DNA of 64,000 bases from Acidimicrobiia bacterium (GTDB lineage Bacteria; Actinomycetota; Acidimicrobiia; Spongiisociales; Spongiisociaceae), in NCBI GenBank assembly GCA_009841105.1, contig VXMM01000002.1, positions 121,850-185,849 on the forward strand. Direction: 5' to 3'. The translations under genes were made by a program, and so were the position numbers. The notes beneath the pieces are model-generated. The model was given only the letters and a program-made list of their open reading frames with translations. It was not told where the DNA came from and searched no databases. Positions 26,673 to 35,376 of this stretch are shown piece by piece; within the stretch, counting starts at the first letter, position 1; every line of letters starts with the position of its first letter.

Positions 26673-28022
26673 TCAGGCGGTAAGCCGGGAGAGCCGCTCC
26701 GCCACGTCGGGCACGCCCCCAGGTGTCACCACGACCACCCGGAGGCCCGCCGCTTCCAGAAAGGCACTGGCTGCAAAGGCGCGGTAGCCGCTCCCGCAGA
26801 TCACCCACACCGCTTCCGACCGATCTAACCCGTCAGGAAGGCCCTCCTTGAGCTGCGGCACGTACCGGTGGACAGACCCCGCGAGGTGGATCGCCTCCCA
26901 CTCTCCGGGAGAACGGACATCCAGAACCTGTGGGTCCTCGCCCGCTGCCATGGCCTCGGCCAACTCGCCCGTGGTCCTGGTCTCGAACGATGCCACGGAG
27001 CCTCCTGCCTCCACCCAGCCGGACACTCCGTAGACGACGCCCAGCACGTTGTCGAAGCCGATCCGTCCGAACTGGCGGGCGACTTCCTCCACGTTCTGGC
27101 CGGGCTCGGCCACCAGGACCACCGGGCTGTCGAAGGGCAGGAGCCAACCGGCCCACACCGCCACCTGATCGCTCATCTCCAACCCCAGCGACCCCGGAAT
27201 GTGCCCGGCCGCGTAGGCGGCGCGGGGCCGAATGTCGACCAGCCTGGCACGGTCCGGCAGGTCGGATGGGTCCAAGACGTCGACTCCACGACCCCGCAGC
27301 GGTTCGGGTCCCATGAGGTTGATCGGCCCCATGTGGGCGTAGTAGGCGGGGAAGGGTTGGAGTCCGGCCAGCTGCCCTACGACAAAGGCGTCCACGTCCG
27401 GGTATACCAGGACCGGGTTGGTCCGCCGCTCCATCCCGATGGTCGAGACCGACCGCCCGGCGCCCGACGCGGTGCAGAACGACCCCTCACCATGGGTGGG
27501 ATACAGGCCGGTCGCGTCGGGAAGCCCGGCCAGCCGGTGGACCGACAGGTATTGGAGCCGGGCGAGTTGCTCTGCCCGGTCCTCCCCGAGCAGATCGGAC
27601 CGCCCCGCGGAACCCACCAGGAGGCTCCCGCCGGAGAAAACCGCCACGACCTCTCCATCCACCAGGATCGCGTAGCTCATGTGCTCGGGCGTGTGGCCAG
27701 GCGTATGCAGCGGCCGGATCAGCACCGATCCGCCGGGGAGATCCTCGTTGTGGAAGGCCGGCAGGTGGTCGAACGCGACGCCCGCGGCGGCTGGCATCAC
27801 GAGCCGGGCGCCGGTGCGCCGGGCCAGCTCGCGCCCGCCCGACACGTAGTCGTTGTGTATATGGGTCTCGAGGACATGGGTGAGACGGATACCCGCATCG
27901 AGGACGGCTCGCTCGAACCGCTCCACGTCCCGCTGCGGATCGATGATCACGCCGCCCCCGTCGTGGGTCAGGAGGTAGGTGGCGTCGCCCAGTCCGGCGG
28001 TCGGGATGGTCGTGACCTTCAT
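26673..28022 (-). CDS. MBL-fold/rhodanese protein, persulfide dioxygenase-like
   Basis: A 449-residue protein with an N-terminal metallo-beta-lactamase domain of the ETHE1/CstB type and two rhodanese domains. Metal ligands are visible in ETHIHNDYVSGG, LHTPGHTPEHM and VFSGGSLL. The first rhodanese domain (about residues 245-345) lacks a catalytic Cys (VLVAEPGQN at the active-site loop). The second has CGSGYR near the C-terminus, a plausible sulfur-transfer loop. Such proteins oxidise glutathione or protein persulfides to sulfite and thiosulfate. The start at 28022 has AGGAGG four nt upstream; the ATG at 28043 has none. It may handle reduced sulfur, in line with sulfite-producing Xsc elsewhere in the window, though that link is inference. 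Confidence 0.85.
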   Translation of the reverse strand: MKVTTIPTAGLGDATYLLTHDGGGVIIDPQRDVERFERAVLDAGIRLTHVLETHIHNDYVSGGRELARRTGARLVMPAAAGVAFDHLPAFHNEDLPGGSVLIRPLHTPGHTPEHMSYAILVDGEVVAVFSGGSLLVGSAGRSDLLGEDRAEQLARLQYLSVHRLAGLPDATGLYPTHGEGSFCTASGAGRSVSTIGMERRTNPVLVYPDVDAFVVGQLAGLQPFPAYYAHMGPINLMGPEPLRGRGVDVLDPSDLPDRARLVDIRPRAAYAAGHIPGSLGLEMSDQVAVWAGWLLPFDSPVVLVAEPGQNVEEVARQFGRIGFDNVLGVVYGVSGWVEAGGSVASFETRTTGELAEAMAAGEDPQVLDVRSPGEWEAIHLAGSVHRYVPQLKEGLPDGLDRSEAVWVICGSGYRAFAASAFLEAAGLRVVVVTPGGVPDVAERLSRLTA

Positions 28023-28063
28023 CACCCTCCTACGGGTGGTCACCCAGGGTGTCGGTCGCCACC

Positions 28064-28684
28064 TTAACCCAACTCGCCGCCCGGCCTCCGCTCCTTACGG
28101 GCCGGGGACGGACCCCTGTCGAGGGCCTTCAGATCCAGTGCCATTCCGGCCACCATCAGGTAGGCCTGATCCGCTCGTGACGCGACCAGTTGGTTCACGC
28201 GGCCGAGCACGTCCCGGTACTCCCGGCCCAGCGGTGATGCGGGCACGATGCCCTGGCCGACCTCGTTGCTGACCAGGATCCACCGGCCGCCCGTGGCGCC
28301 GATCAGGTCGAGCAACTCCGTAACCCTCTCCAGGATCACGCTCTCCGCGTCGGAGACCTCCTCGTCCTCGAGGAGGAGGTTGCTCACCCACAGGGTCAGG
28401 CAGTCGAGGACGAAGGTGTCGTAGCGGTCAGCCAGGGGCCGGACGGCCCTGCTGAGGTGGATCGGCTCCTCAAGGGTGTCCCAGTGCTCCGGCCGGTGGC
28501 GACGGTGAGCGGCGATGCGGCGCCGCATCCCCTCGTCGAGCGCTTCCGCGGTAGCGATGAAGAGCACCCTGTCCCCGTCCTTCGCCAAGCGTTCCGCCGT
28601 GGTGCTCTTTCCGGAACGAGCGCCACCGAGGACGAGTACGAGCTCGCCCGGGCGGTCCAAGGCACAGGTTCGACTGTCAGGCAT
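28064..28684 (-). CDS. cobU: Adenosylcobinamide kinase/guanylyltransferase (CobU/CobP)
   Basis: Bifunctional enzyme that phosphorylates adenosylcobinamide and transfers GMP to give adenosylcobinamide-GDP, the substrate of CobS. The 206-residue length is normal. The P-loop GGARSGKST, RHRPEHWDTLEEP with the guanylylated His region, the DCLTLWVSNLL block and VSNEVGQGIVP are family hallmarks. The ATG overlaps the end of the upstream phosphatase gene by 8 nt, consistent with the minus-strand cob operon. It is the last gene of that operon; the 41-bp spacer then leads to the MBL-rhodanese gene on the same strand. Confidence 0.93.
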   Translation of the reverse strand: MPDSRTCALDRPGELVLVLGGARSGKSTTAERLAKDGDRVLFIATAEALDEGMRRRIAAHRRHRPEHWDTLEEPIHLSRAVRPLADRYDTFVLDCLTLWVSNLLLEDEEVSDAESVILERVTELLDLIGATGGRWILVSNEVGQGIVPASPLGREYRDVLGRVNQLVASRADQAYLMVAGMALDLKALDRGPSPARKERRPGGELG

Positions 28685-29315
28685 CGAAACCCGGTCCCAG
28701 ATGGCCGGTGTCGTTGAGCAGGTCGATGGTCACTCCGCCCCCCTCGAACACCGTGATGATGGACAGCCCGGTGTTCGACAACCGGAGCCTCCACATCGAT
28801 TCGACCGGCAGCCCGAGCATCGAGACCATCATGGCGCGCAGCGTGCCTCCATGGGAAACCACCAGGATGTTCCCATCGGTTCCGGCGTGCCGCCCCGCGA
28901 TTCTTGCCGCCGCGTCGGCCGCCCGGGCGAACAACTCCAGGTCGCTCTCCCCTCCCGGGGGAGCGAACGCCGGCCTCTCATCGAACAACTCGGCCAACAT
29001 GGCGGGGTACCGGAGTCGCAGCTCCTGGTAGGTCATCCCCTCCCACTCGCCGAAGCTCTTCTCCCTCAGGTCGCGCCGGTGAACGATCGGCGTGTCCCGG
29101 CCCCGCATGACGGGCAGGGCCGTATCCGCCGCCCGGCGCAGGTCGCTCGAGTAGGCCGCCTCGAAGGCGACCGGAGCCAGTCGGGCCGCCACCGCCTCCG
29201 CCTGCTGCCGGCCCTCCTGGTTCAGGGGTGGGTCGGCCTGTCCCTGCGCCCGCCCGACCCGGTTCCACTCCGTCTCGCCGTGGCGCACGAGGAACCACCT
29301 AAGCATGTGCCTCAT
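28677..29315 (-). CDS. Histidine phosphatase, probable alpha-ribazole phosphatase (CobC)
   Basis: A 212-residue member of the histidine phosphatase superfamily with the RHG motif in LVRHGETEWN, a second catalytic His in LVVSHGGTLR and an acidic residue in EKSFGEWEGMTY. Within a cob operon such proteins usually remove the phosphate from alpha-ribazole-5'-phosphate or adenosylcobalamin-5'-phosphate. The function is inferred from the position between cobQ and cobU; phosphoglycerate mutase-like paralogues share the motifs. Start at 29315; an in-frame ATG at 29306 with GAGG close by is the alternative. Confidence 0.8.
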   Translation of the reverse strand: MRHMLRWFLVRHGETEWNRVGRAQGQADPPLNQEGRQQAEAVAARLAPVAFEAAYSSDLRRAADTALPVMRGRDTPIVHRRDLREKSFGEWEGMTYQELRLRYPAMLAELFDERPAFAPPGGESDLELFARAADAAARIAGRHAGTDGNILVVSHGGTLRAMMVSMLGLPVESMWRLRLSNTGLSIITVFEGGGVTIDLLNDTGHLGPGFDA

Positions 29316-29390
29316 CCGGGATCCTTCCCCACGCGATCGCTTGCCGGATGCCGGACGGTCCTGCTCTCAAGAACGACCAGAGCGGCCGGC

Positions 29391-30884
29391 TCATCTCGGG
29401 CGCCAACGAGGGGTCGGGGAGGCGCTGAGCAGCGCGTCCACGTCCAGAGCCTCGTCCAGGGCGGAAGCCACCTCGTCGAGGGCTTCCTCCACCATGGTCC
29501 CGATGTCGAGGTCGGGATCGGCGGCGACTCCGAGGCGGGCCAGCCAGGACCGGCGGTACTCGTCGCTCGCGAAGAGCCCGTGCAGGTGAACCCCGCCGAC
29601 CCGTCCGTTCGGGCTCTGCGCGCCGTCGGGGCCGTGGGTGATGTGGAGCAGAGGCCGGCCGAGATCGGGGCCGGTGACCCGCCCGTTGTGTATCTCGTAG
29701 CCATGGACGGGCGATCCGGACAATGCGCAGCGCCCCGCAGCCTCCCGCACGATCTTGGTGTCCGCCATGATGGTCTCGATGTCGAGGAGTCCGAAGCCCG
29801 CCACGCTGCGGGCCGGCCCGTCCACACCGTTCGGGTCATGCACCGTCCGTCCCAGCATCTGCATCCCGCCGCAGATACCGAAGACCCGTCCTCCCCCGCG
29901 GGCATGGGCGATTATGTCGTGGTCCCACCCCTGCTCCATGCAGAAGTCCAGATCACCGATCGTGGACTTGGTTCCCGGCAGCAGGATGAGGTCTACGTCC
30001 CTCGGAATCGACCGGCCCGGTGGGACGAGCAGGCACTCCACGCCGGGCTCCGCGAGGAGCGGATCGAGGTCGTCGTGGTTGGCGATGCGACCGAGCAGGG
30101 GCACGGCCACCCGGAACGGGCCGCGATCACCGGATGACCGCGCAGTTGCGCCGACCGATTCGGGCAGGGCCACCGCGTCCTCCGAGGGCAACCGGGCCGC
30201 CGCAGCTATCCAGGGGACCACCCCATAGCACTTCCAGCCGGTGCGCCGCTCGATCAACTCGACACCGGGTTCGAATATGGGCCGGGCTCCCCGGAACTTG
30301 TTGATCATGAACCCGGCCACCATCGCCGCATCGGCCGGGTCCAGCACCGCGTGGGTACCCACGAGCGAGGCGATCACCCCGCCCCGGTCGATGTCGCCGA
30401 CGATGCAGACCGGCACGCCGGCCCGGCGGGCGAAGCCCATGTTGGCGATGTCATGCTTACGGAGGTTGGTCTCAGCCGGGCTCCCCGCACCCTCCACGAT
30501 GACAAGGTCGTGGGTGGCGACCAGCCCGTTGAAGCTGTCGATGACCACGTCGAGCAACCCGCCGCGATCACCGACGTAATCACCCGGTTCGAGAAGACCG
30601 TACGGCTCCCCGCGGACGATCAGCTGGGCGGTGCGATCGGACTGCGGCTTGATCAGGACCGGGTTGAGATCGGGCCGCGCCGGGACCCCGGCGGCACGGG
30701 CCTGCAGCGCCTGGGCACGGCCGATCTCGCCACCGCCCGGACACGCCGCGGCGTTGTTGGACATGTTTTGGGGCTTGAAGGGCGTGACCGCCAGACCACG
30801 CCGGGCGGCTAGGCGGCAGAGCCCCGCCACGATCAGGGACTTTCCGGCACTCGAGGCCGTCCCCTGGATCATGATGGCGCGCAT
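29391..30884 (-). CDS. cobQ: Cobyric acid synthase (CobQ/CbiP)
   Basis: The glutamine-dependent amidotransferase that amidates four carboxylates of adenosylcobyrinic a,c-diamide, giving adenosylcobyric acid. The 497-residue length is standard. The N-terminal dethiobiotin synthetase-like domain starts MIQGTASSAGKSLIVAGLCR with the P-loop and PFKPQNMSNNAA. The C-terminal triad GATase domain has the nucleophile Cys in GICGGMQMLG and a His near HLHGLFAS. Its presence implies the cell can use cobyrinate or incomplete corrinoids rather than only cobinamide, although no ring-forming genes are visible in the window. Confidence 0.93.
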   Translation of the reverse strand: MRAIMIQGTASSAGKSLIVAGLCRLAARRGLAVTPFKPQNMSNNAAACPGGGEIGRAQALQARAAGVPARPDLNPVLIKPQSDRTAQLIVRGEPYGLLEPGDYVGDRGGLLDVVIDSFNGLVATHDLVIVEGAGSPAETNLRKHDIANMGFARRAGVPVCIVGDIDRGGVIASLVGTHAVLDPADAAMVAGFMINKFRGARPIFEPGVELIERRTGWKCYGVVPWIAAAARLPSEDAVALPESVGATARSSGDRGPFRVAVPLLGRIANHDDLDPLLAEPGVECLLVPPGRSIPRDVDLILLPGTKSTIGDLDFCMEQGWDHDIIAHARGGGRVFGICGGMQMLGRTVHDPNGVDGPARSVAGFGLLDIETIMADTKIVREAAGRCALSGSPVHGYEIHNGRVTGPDLGRPLLHITHGPDGAQSPNGRVGGVHLHGLFASDEYRRSWLARLGVAADPDLDIGTMVEEALDEVASALDEALDVDALLSASPTPRWRPR

Positions 30885-30906
30885 GGGCGGACAGGTTATC
30901 TAGGGC

Positions 30907-30957
30907 GTGTTCACGCTATGCGCGTTCTCGTTTGTTATCGCGGGTCCCGTGGTCGGT
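30907..30957 (+). repeat. Dispersed intergenic repeat, long copy (copy B)
   Basis: This 51-bp stretch between cobQ and the cobD-like aminotransferase gene matches the reverse complement of 61541-61589 over its full length, with three C/T differences and one 2-nt indel. Its core (30911-30928) is also found at 4844-4861. It lies in a non-coding gap of a presumed operon. Confidence 0.75.
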
Positions 30958-30962
30958 GTTCA

Positions 30963-32030
30963 CTATCGACCGAGGACGTCGCGCAGGGCATCGATTAGGC
31001 GGCGGCTGTCATGCATCCCTCTGACGCCTATGCGGATGTGGCCGGGCATGCCGAACGAGGTGCAGTCGCGAACGCAGACTCCGTGGCGCTTGAGCAACTC
31101 GAGGCGTATACCCGTAGCGTCGCCCACCTCCACAAGCAGGAAGTTGGCGCTCGGGAGCGGGCACGCCAGGCCGAGACCACGAGTCTCTCGCACCAGGTAC
31201 TCCCGGGCGGCCTTCACGACCCGCCGGCCCTCCTCCACATGCTCCGGGTTCTCCAGAGCGGCCAAGCCGGCCGCCTGGGCGACCGCGTTCACGCTCCACG
31301 TGTACTGGAAACGCCTCGCCTCGCGTACCGTCCGGGACGGCGCCACCATGTACCCCAGCCGCAAGCCGGGAAGCCCGTGGTCCTTGGTCATGGAGCGAAC
31401 CAGCGCCACGTTGCCGGCCACCAGCAGGGGCGCCGTGTCCCAGCGCTTGTCCACGAAGGACGCGTAGGCCTCGTCCACGACCACCAGCCCCTCGTCCCCT
31501 ACCGCCCGGGCGCAGGCCTCGACCTCCCCCGGCTCCAGATACGTTCCCGTCGGGTTGTTGGGGTTGCAGATGAAGACCAGCGCGGGCTGCCGCTCTGCGA
31601 GGAAACGCGTGGCTTCCGCCATTTCCCAGCGGAACTCCCGTTCACCGTCGGCCGGGATGAGAAGCGGTTCGACCTGCTGGAGCCGGCAGGCCGCCTCGTA
31701 CTCGCCGAAGGTCGGGGCGAAGACCGCGGCGGGGTCACCCCGGCGGAGCCGGGCGCTCGCGATCAGGTGGATCAGCTCCGTCGATCCGTTCCCAACCAGG
31801 ATGCAGTCCGGTCGAACTCCGAGATACGAGCTCAGAGCGTTACGGAGTTCGGTGCATTCGGGATCCGGGTAGGCGGCGAGGTCCACCCTCCGGATGGCCT
31901 CGGCCACCCGCGGGGAGACACCAAGGGGGTTGATGCTGGCGCTGAAGTCCACTACCCCGTCAGGACGCAGACCGAGAGCCTTCAACTCGGCGGCGTCCAG
32001 GCCGCCATGGACCGGGCGGGAGTCCGGCAT
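30963..32030 (-). CDS. cobD: Threonine-phosphate decarboxylase-like PLP enzyme (CobD)
   Basis: A 355-residue PLP-dependent fold-type I enzyme of the HisC/CobD group. The region VVDFSASINPLGVSPRV is the CobD opening (L-D-F-S-x-N-x-N-P-x-G). Further landmarks are LVGNGSTELIHLI, FICNPNNPTGTY, VVDEAYASFVD and the PLP-binding Lys in RSMTKDHGLPGLRLGY. Together with CbiB it provides the aminopropanol linker of cobalamin by making (R)-1-amino-2-propanol phosphate. The start at 32030 (MPDSRPVHGGL) is adopted; an upstream reading to 32114 would run through a putative mobile element. HisC itself is the main alternative, but the operon favours CobD. Confidence 0.85.
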   Translation of the reverse strand: MPDSRPVHGGLDAAELKALGLRPDGVVDFSASINPLGVSPRVAEAIRRVDLAAYPDPECTELRNALSSYLGVRPDCILVGNGSTELIHLIASARLRRGDPAAVFAPTFGEYEAACRLQQVEPLLIPADGEREFRWEMAEATRFLAERQPALVFICNPNNPTGTYLEPGEVEACARAVGDEGLVVVDEAYASFVDKRWDTAPLLVAGNVALVRSMTKDHGLPGLRLGYMVAPSRTVREARRFQYTWSVNAVAQAAGLAALENPEHVEEGRRVVKAAREYLVRETRGLGLACPLPSANFLLVEVGDATGIRLELLKRHGVCVRDCTSFGMPGHIRIGVRGMHDSRRLIDALRDVLGR

Positions 32031-32036
32031 CCCCTG

Positions 32037-32137
32037 GGAGGGTGCTGAAAAAGACGGGGATGACTTGGCCCCCGATGACTTGAACTGTGGTCTCATTGCC
32101 GGATAACGGGCCAACTGGACATTTTTCAGTACCCTCC
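32037..32137. mobile_element. MITE-like element with 16-bp terminal inverted repeats
   Basis: A 101-bp segment between cobD and cbiB begins with ggagggtgctgaaaaa (32037-32052) and ends with tttttcagtaccctcc (32122-32137), which are inverted copies with a single mismatch (G versus A). It contains no reading frame of note. The ends resemble terminal repeats of an insertion sequence, suggesting a non-autonomous miniature element. The right end touches the cbiB stop codon (32137), and the left end lies only 6 bp upstream of the cobD start. A stem-loop with a large loop is the alternative reading. Confidence 0.55.
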
Positions 32138-33093
32138 TATCCCCAGACCCATCCGCGGATGGCGAGCACCGCGACCATCACCGGCAGCGCCGCGGCCGCC
32201 ACCGCGTAACCGAGCCGGACAGCGGCACCGATGTCGGAGTGGCCGGGATCCCTCAACCCCTCCCCGATCCGGTAGTGACCGGCCTTCTCGAGCACTACCC
32301 CCAGTAGCCCGGCAGCCGCACCGATCGTCCAGCCCGCGTTCGGGCTCTCCGTCAGCCGACGGTCCCGGACGGCGATTTGCCGGCCACGGGTCACCGGTAG
32401 CCCGCATAGCAGCCTGCCCGCCACCAGCATGAGCACGGCGCTCAGCCGGGCCGGTATCAGGTTGACCAGATCGTCGAGCCTGGCAGCGGCCTTGCCGAGG
32501 TACTCGTACCTGCCCCGGTAGCCGATCATGCTGTCCAGCGTGTTGATCGCCCGGTAGGCAAAGGCGCCCGGCAGGCCGAACAGGGCGAAGGCCAGCCACG
32601 GTCCGACAAAACTGTCCGTGGTGTTCTCCGCCACGGACTCGATGGCCGCCATCGCCACCAGCGGAGGCGCCAGCGCCCGCGTGTCGCGGCTCACCAGGCT
32701 GCTCAGGCTCCGCCGTGCCGCCTCCCCGTCCCCTGTTTCCATGGCCGAGCGGGTCCGGTTGGCGGCGCGCCCCAGTTCCCTGACAGCGAACGTCGTGCTG
32801 AGCAGGACAGACCCCGCCGCCATATAGGCGATCGATCCCGGCTCCCGTAACCCCACCGCCGCCAGCCAAGCGAGCCCGCCAGCTGCCACCGGCACGAGCA
32901 CGGCCATACCGGCGCCGGCCAGGAGGGAGGCCACCCTCCGATCGGGACCGGGGGAGAGTCGTTCGAGCCAAGCGATCAGCTTGCCCATCCACACCACGGG
33001 GTGGATGGCGGGCGGCGCCTCCCGTGTTACCAGGTCCACGAGGACCGCGAGAAGCAGGGTCGCCGCTTCTACACGCCAGTCGCCCCACCACAT
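32137..33093 (-). CDS. cbiB: Adenosylcobinamide-phosphate synthase (CbiB/CobD-type)
   Basis: An integral membrane protein of 318 residues that joins aminopropanol phosphate to adenosylcobyric acid. The family pattern is clear: HPVVWMGKLIAWLER near the N-terminus, SRDTRALAPPLVAMAAIESVAENTTDSF (given here in pieces: SRDTRALAPPLVAMAA, IESVAENTTDSF), AINTLDSMIGYRG and LVNLIPARLSAVLM. The ATG at 33093 leaves a 10-bp gap to the cobS stop; a TTG at 33120 would give an overlap and is less likely. The stop lies at the edge of the putative miniature element. Confidence 0.92.
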   Translation of the reverse strand: MWWGDWRVEAATLLLAVLVDLVTREAPPAIHPVVWMGKLIAWLERLSPGPDRRVASLLAGAGMAVLVPVAAGGLAWLAAVGLREPGSIAYMAAGSVLLSTTFAVRELGRAANRTRSAMETGDGEAARRSLSSLVSRDTRALAPPLVAMAAIESVAENTTDSFVGPWLAFALFGLPGAFAYRAINTLDSMIGYRGRYEYLGKAAARLDDLVNLIPARLSAVLMLVAGRLLCGLPVTRGRQIAVRDRRLTESPNAGWTIGAAAGLLGVVLEKAGHYRIGEGLRDPGHSDIGAAVRLGYAVAAAALPVMVAVLAIRGWVWG

Positions 33094-33103
33094 CCGGCCG
33101 GCC

Positions 33104-34027
33104 TCAGACAGCCATGCCAAAGAGCGCGAGAAGCGGTGAACCGAGCGCCCCCGGATCTCGCTGGGTGAGGACCACCGCCAGCGCGAGCACCACGGCTTCG
33201 CTCGTCTCGCAAGCGGCGCCGTAGATGTCGCCGGTCACGCCGCCGATACGTCGCTTTGCCCAAGCCCCGACCGCCCAAGCGACGAGGCCGGCCGCCAGGG
33301 CCAGTAGCAGACCAACCGGACCCGTCAGGACTGCGGTCGCTGCCAGAGCTACAGCCGAACCGGCCAGCAGGCTACGCCGGCTACTGCCTTGCAGGAACGG
33401 CGTCCCGAGACCCTCTCGCCGCACGTAGGGGAACCGGTCCATGACGACCAGGATCGCCCATCGGGACAGGCATGGAACCAGCATGATCGTCCAGAGACGG
33501 CTCTCCCCGGGGAGGGTGGCAAGCGCGGAGACTTTGGCAAGCAGGAGGAGAACGACGGCGAGGACCCCGAAGGCGCCAACGTGGGGATCCCTCAGAATTT
33601 CCAGCCGCCGCTCCCGGTCGTGCCCACCCGCCAGGGCATCGTAGGTGTCCATCAAGCCATCCAGGTGGAGACCGCGCGTCAGCAGCGCCAGGACGGCTAC
33701 GAGCACCACCCCCTCCAGTAGGACCGGAATCTCCTGGAACTCGACCAGCCCGTGGACACTCGGCGTCGTTCCGCCCCCCTCGAACTCCAGGAAGAACGGG
33801 GCCTCCCGGAGCCCGGTCAGTATGGACTCGAGCTCGGGGGCACCCGTCGGGAACCAGGGGATCAGATATGCCAGGCGGAACAACACGTCCACCATCGCAA
33901 CTAACACCCCCAGTAGGAGGCCCACGACCGGGAACCAGGCAGGCGCTCTCGATAGGCCGGTGGCAGGACCCCGTCGTGCTACCGGAAAGATCGTCAGGAA
34001 CCCGAGGGCGGCGCGCAGTCCCCTCAT
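33104..34027 (-). CDS. cobS: Adenosylcobinamide-GDP ribazoletransferase (CobS)
   Basis: Cobalamin synthase, a polytopic membrane enzyme that joins adenosylcobinamide-GDP and alpha-ribazole. The protein starts MRGLRAALGFLTIFPV, and the key acidic block appears as RGLHLDGLMDTYDALAGGHDRERRLEI (HLDGLMDTYDALAGGHDR), followed by KVSAL and the late GGVTGDIYGAACETSEA. At 307 residues it is longer than typical CobS (about 250); the extra length lies near residues 65-110, which include a Gly/Thr-rich FEGGGTTPSVHG segment. It overlaps cobT by ATGA, so translation is coupled. Confidence 0.92.
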   Translation of the reverse strand: MRGLRAALGFLTIFPVARRGPATGLSRAPAWFPVVGLLLGVLVAMVDVLFRLAYLIPWFPTGAPELESILTGLREAPFFLEFEGGGTTPSVHGLVEFQEIPVLLEGVVLVAVLALLTRGLHLDGLMDTYDALAGGHDRERRLEILRDPHVGAFGVLAVVLLLLAKVSALATLPGESRLWTIMLVPCLSRWAILVVMDRFPYVRREGLGTPFLQGSSRRSLLAGSAVALAATAVLTGPVGLLLALAAGLVAWAVGAWAKRRIGGVTGDIYGAACETSEAVVLALAVVLTQRDPGALGSPLLALFGMAV

Positions 34028-35124
34028 CCTCCTGCCTCATCCATCACCGAGTCGCCAGCGGTACGGCCCGAGACGCCTGCCTCCCCGAACGTGGCCATCC
34101 CGGTCAGGCATGCTGCAGCGGTCTCGATGATGCCCATGGCCAGGACCGCGCCGGTTCCCTCCCCGAGTCGCATACCGAGGTCCAGCAGCGGGTCGAGTCC
34201 CAGATGGGCCAGCACGGCTCGGTGGCCCTTCTCGGCAGAGCGGTGGGAGGCGATCAGGTAGTCCCGAACCATCGGGCTGAGGCCGTGGGCGATTAGGGCG
34301 GCCGCGCCCGAGATGAATCCGTCGAGCACCACGGCCCGCCGTTCGGAGGCCGCGCCCAACACCGCACCGGCCAGCACCCCGATCTCGAATCCACCCACCT
34401 TGGCGAGCACGTCGATCGGGTCATGCGGATCGGGGGAGTTGACCTCCAAGGCCCGTGCGACCACGGCGGCTTTGTGGCGCAGTTCGTCGGGGCTACGGCC
34501 GGTGCCTTCTCCGGTCGTCTCGCCGGGGGGCCTACCTGTCATCGCGGCCGCGATGGCGGCGGACGATGTGGTGTTGCCGATGCCCATGTCCCCGGTCGCT
34601 ACGAGGTCCACGCCCGACGCGGCGACCTCTCTCGCCACGACCGTGCCAGCCTCCAGGCAGCGGACCGCCTGCTCCCTGGACATGGCCGGGCCAAGACTCA
34701 TGTCGGCCGTTCCGCGCCCGATCCGCAGGTTCCGGAGCCCGGGATGGTCAGGGAGCCTGGCCGACGCGATCCCCGCATCCACAACTATCCGTTGCACGCC
34801 CCCCGAGCGCGCCATGACGCTGATGGCCGCCCCGCCCGCGAGGAAGTTCCGAACCATCTGGGCGGTCACCGTCTGCGGGTAGCCCGAGACTCCCTGGGCG
34901 ACCACACCGTGGTCCCCCGCCGCGATGATCACCGCCTTGCCCCGGATCGCCGGCTGCTCCACCCCGAATATCCCCGCCAGCTGCACCGAGACATCCTCCA
35001 GCCGGCCAAGGCTGCCGGGAGGCTTGGTCAGGGTCATCTGCCTCGCCGCGGCGTTTCGCATCGCCTTGACATCGGCAGGACCGATCCGCCCGCGGATATC
35101 GGAAAGGGCTGGAGAGTCGCTCAT
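34024..35124 (-). CDS. cobT: Nicotinate-nucleotide-dimethylbenzimidazole phosphoribosyltransferase (CobT)
   Basis: CobT activates the lower ligand by forming alpha-ribazole phosphate from nicotinate mononucleotide and dimethylbenzimidazole. The 366-residue protein shows TKPPGSLGRLEDVSVQLA, AGDHGVVAQGVSGYPQTVT, GDMGIGNTTSSAAIA and the end block LGLDPLLDLGMRLGEGTGAVLA with the catalytic Glu. The start at 35124 is preceded by a short leader and diverges from the cobalamin riboswitch on the other strand. It is the first gene of the minus-strand cob operon. Confidence 0.93.
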   Translation of the reverse strand: MSDSPALSDIRGRIGPADVKAMRNAAARQMTLTKPPGSLGRLEDVSVQLAGIFGVEQPAIRGKAVIIAAGDHGVVAQGVSGYPQTVTAQMVRNFLAGGAAISVMARSGGVQRIVVDAGIASARLPDHPGLRNLRIGRGTADMSLGPAMSREQAVRCLEAGTVVAREVAASGVDLVATGDMGIGNTTSSAAIAAAMTGRPPGETTGEGTGRSPDELRHKAAVVARALEVNSPDPHDPIDVLAKVGGFEIGVLAGAVLGAASERRAVVLDGFISGAAALIAHGLSPMVRDYLIASHRSAEKGHRAVLAHLGLDPLLDLGMRLGEGTGAVLAMGIIETAAACLTGMATFGEAGVSGRTAGDSVMDEAGG

Positions 35125-35172
35125 GGGTACAACCTCGTCGGAACCACCTCGGTCCGCGGACCGATGGCCCGC

Positions 35173-35178
35173 TATAGT
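35173..35178 (+). promoter_or_regulatory. Possible -10 box before the cobalamin riboswitch
   Basis: TATAGT lies just 5' of the aptamer and would start a transcript into it. No good -35 is seen at 17 bp. The region 35125-35172 is shared with the divergent cobT start and could hold both promoters. Confidence 0.3.
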
Positions 35179-35179
35179 A

Positions 35180-35305
35180 CGTGCTGGCCCGGGGAGACAA
35201 CCGGGTGCCATGGGGATCAGCGAAGTCCGGTTGAAGTCCGGCGCTGTCCCGCAACTGTCAAGCCTCATCATCCAGGTGGGGACGAGCCAGGACGCCTGAC
35301 CCATG
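35180..35305 (+). promoter_or_regulatory. Cobalamin riboswitch
   Basis: The strand that reads into btuF carries the conserved elements of the B12 aptamer in order: a GGTGCCA segment, paired GAAGTCCGG/GAAGTCCGG parts, the hallmark GCTGTCCCGCAACTGT (about 35253-35268), and the B12 box AGCCAGGACGCCTG (35285-35298). The latter two are diagnostic. The aptamer would sense adenosylcobalamin and lower expression of the btuFCD importer. Boundaries are approximate. Confidence 0.92.
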
Positions 35306-35376
35306 GTCACGTATCAGCTCTCGGAGGAAGGGTTGGTCGTGCAGGTTCCCACCCGGGAAACCCGACGATCTCTCTT

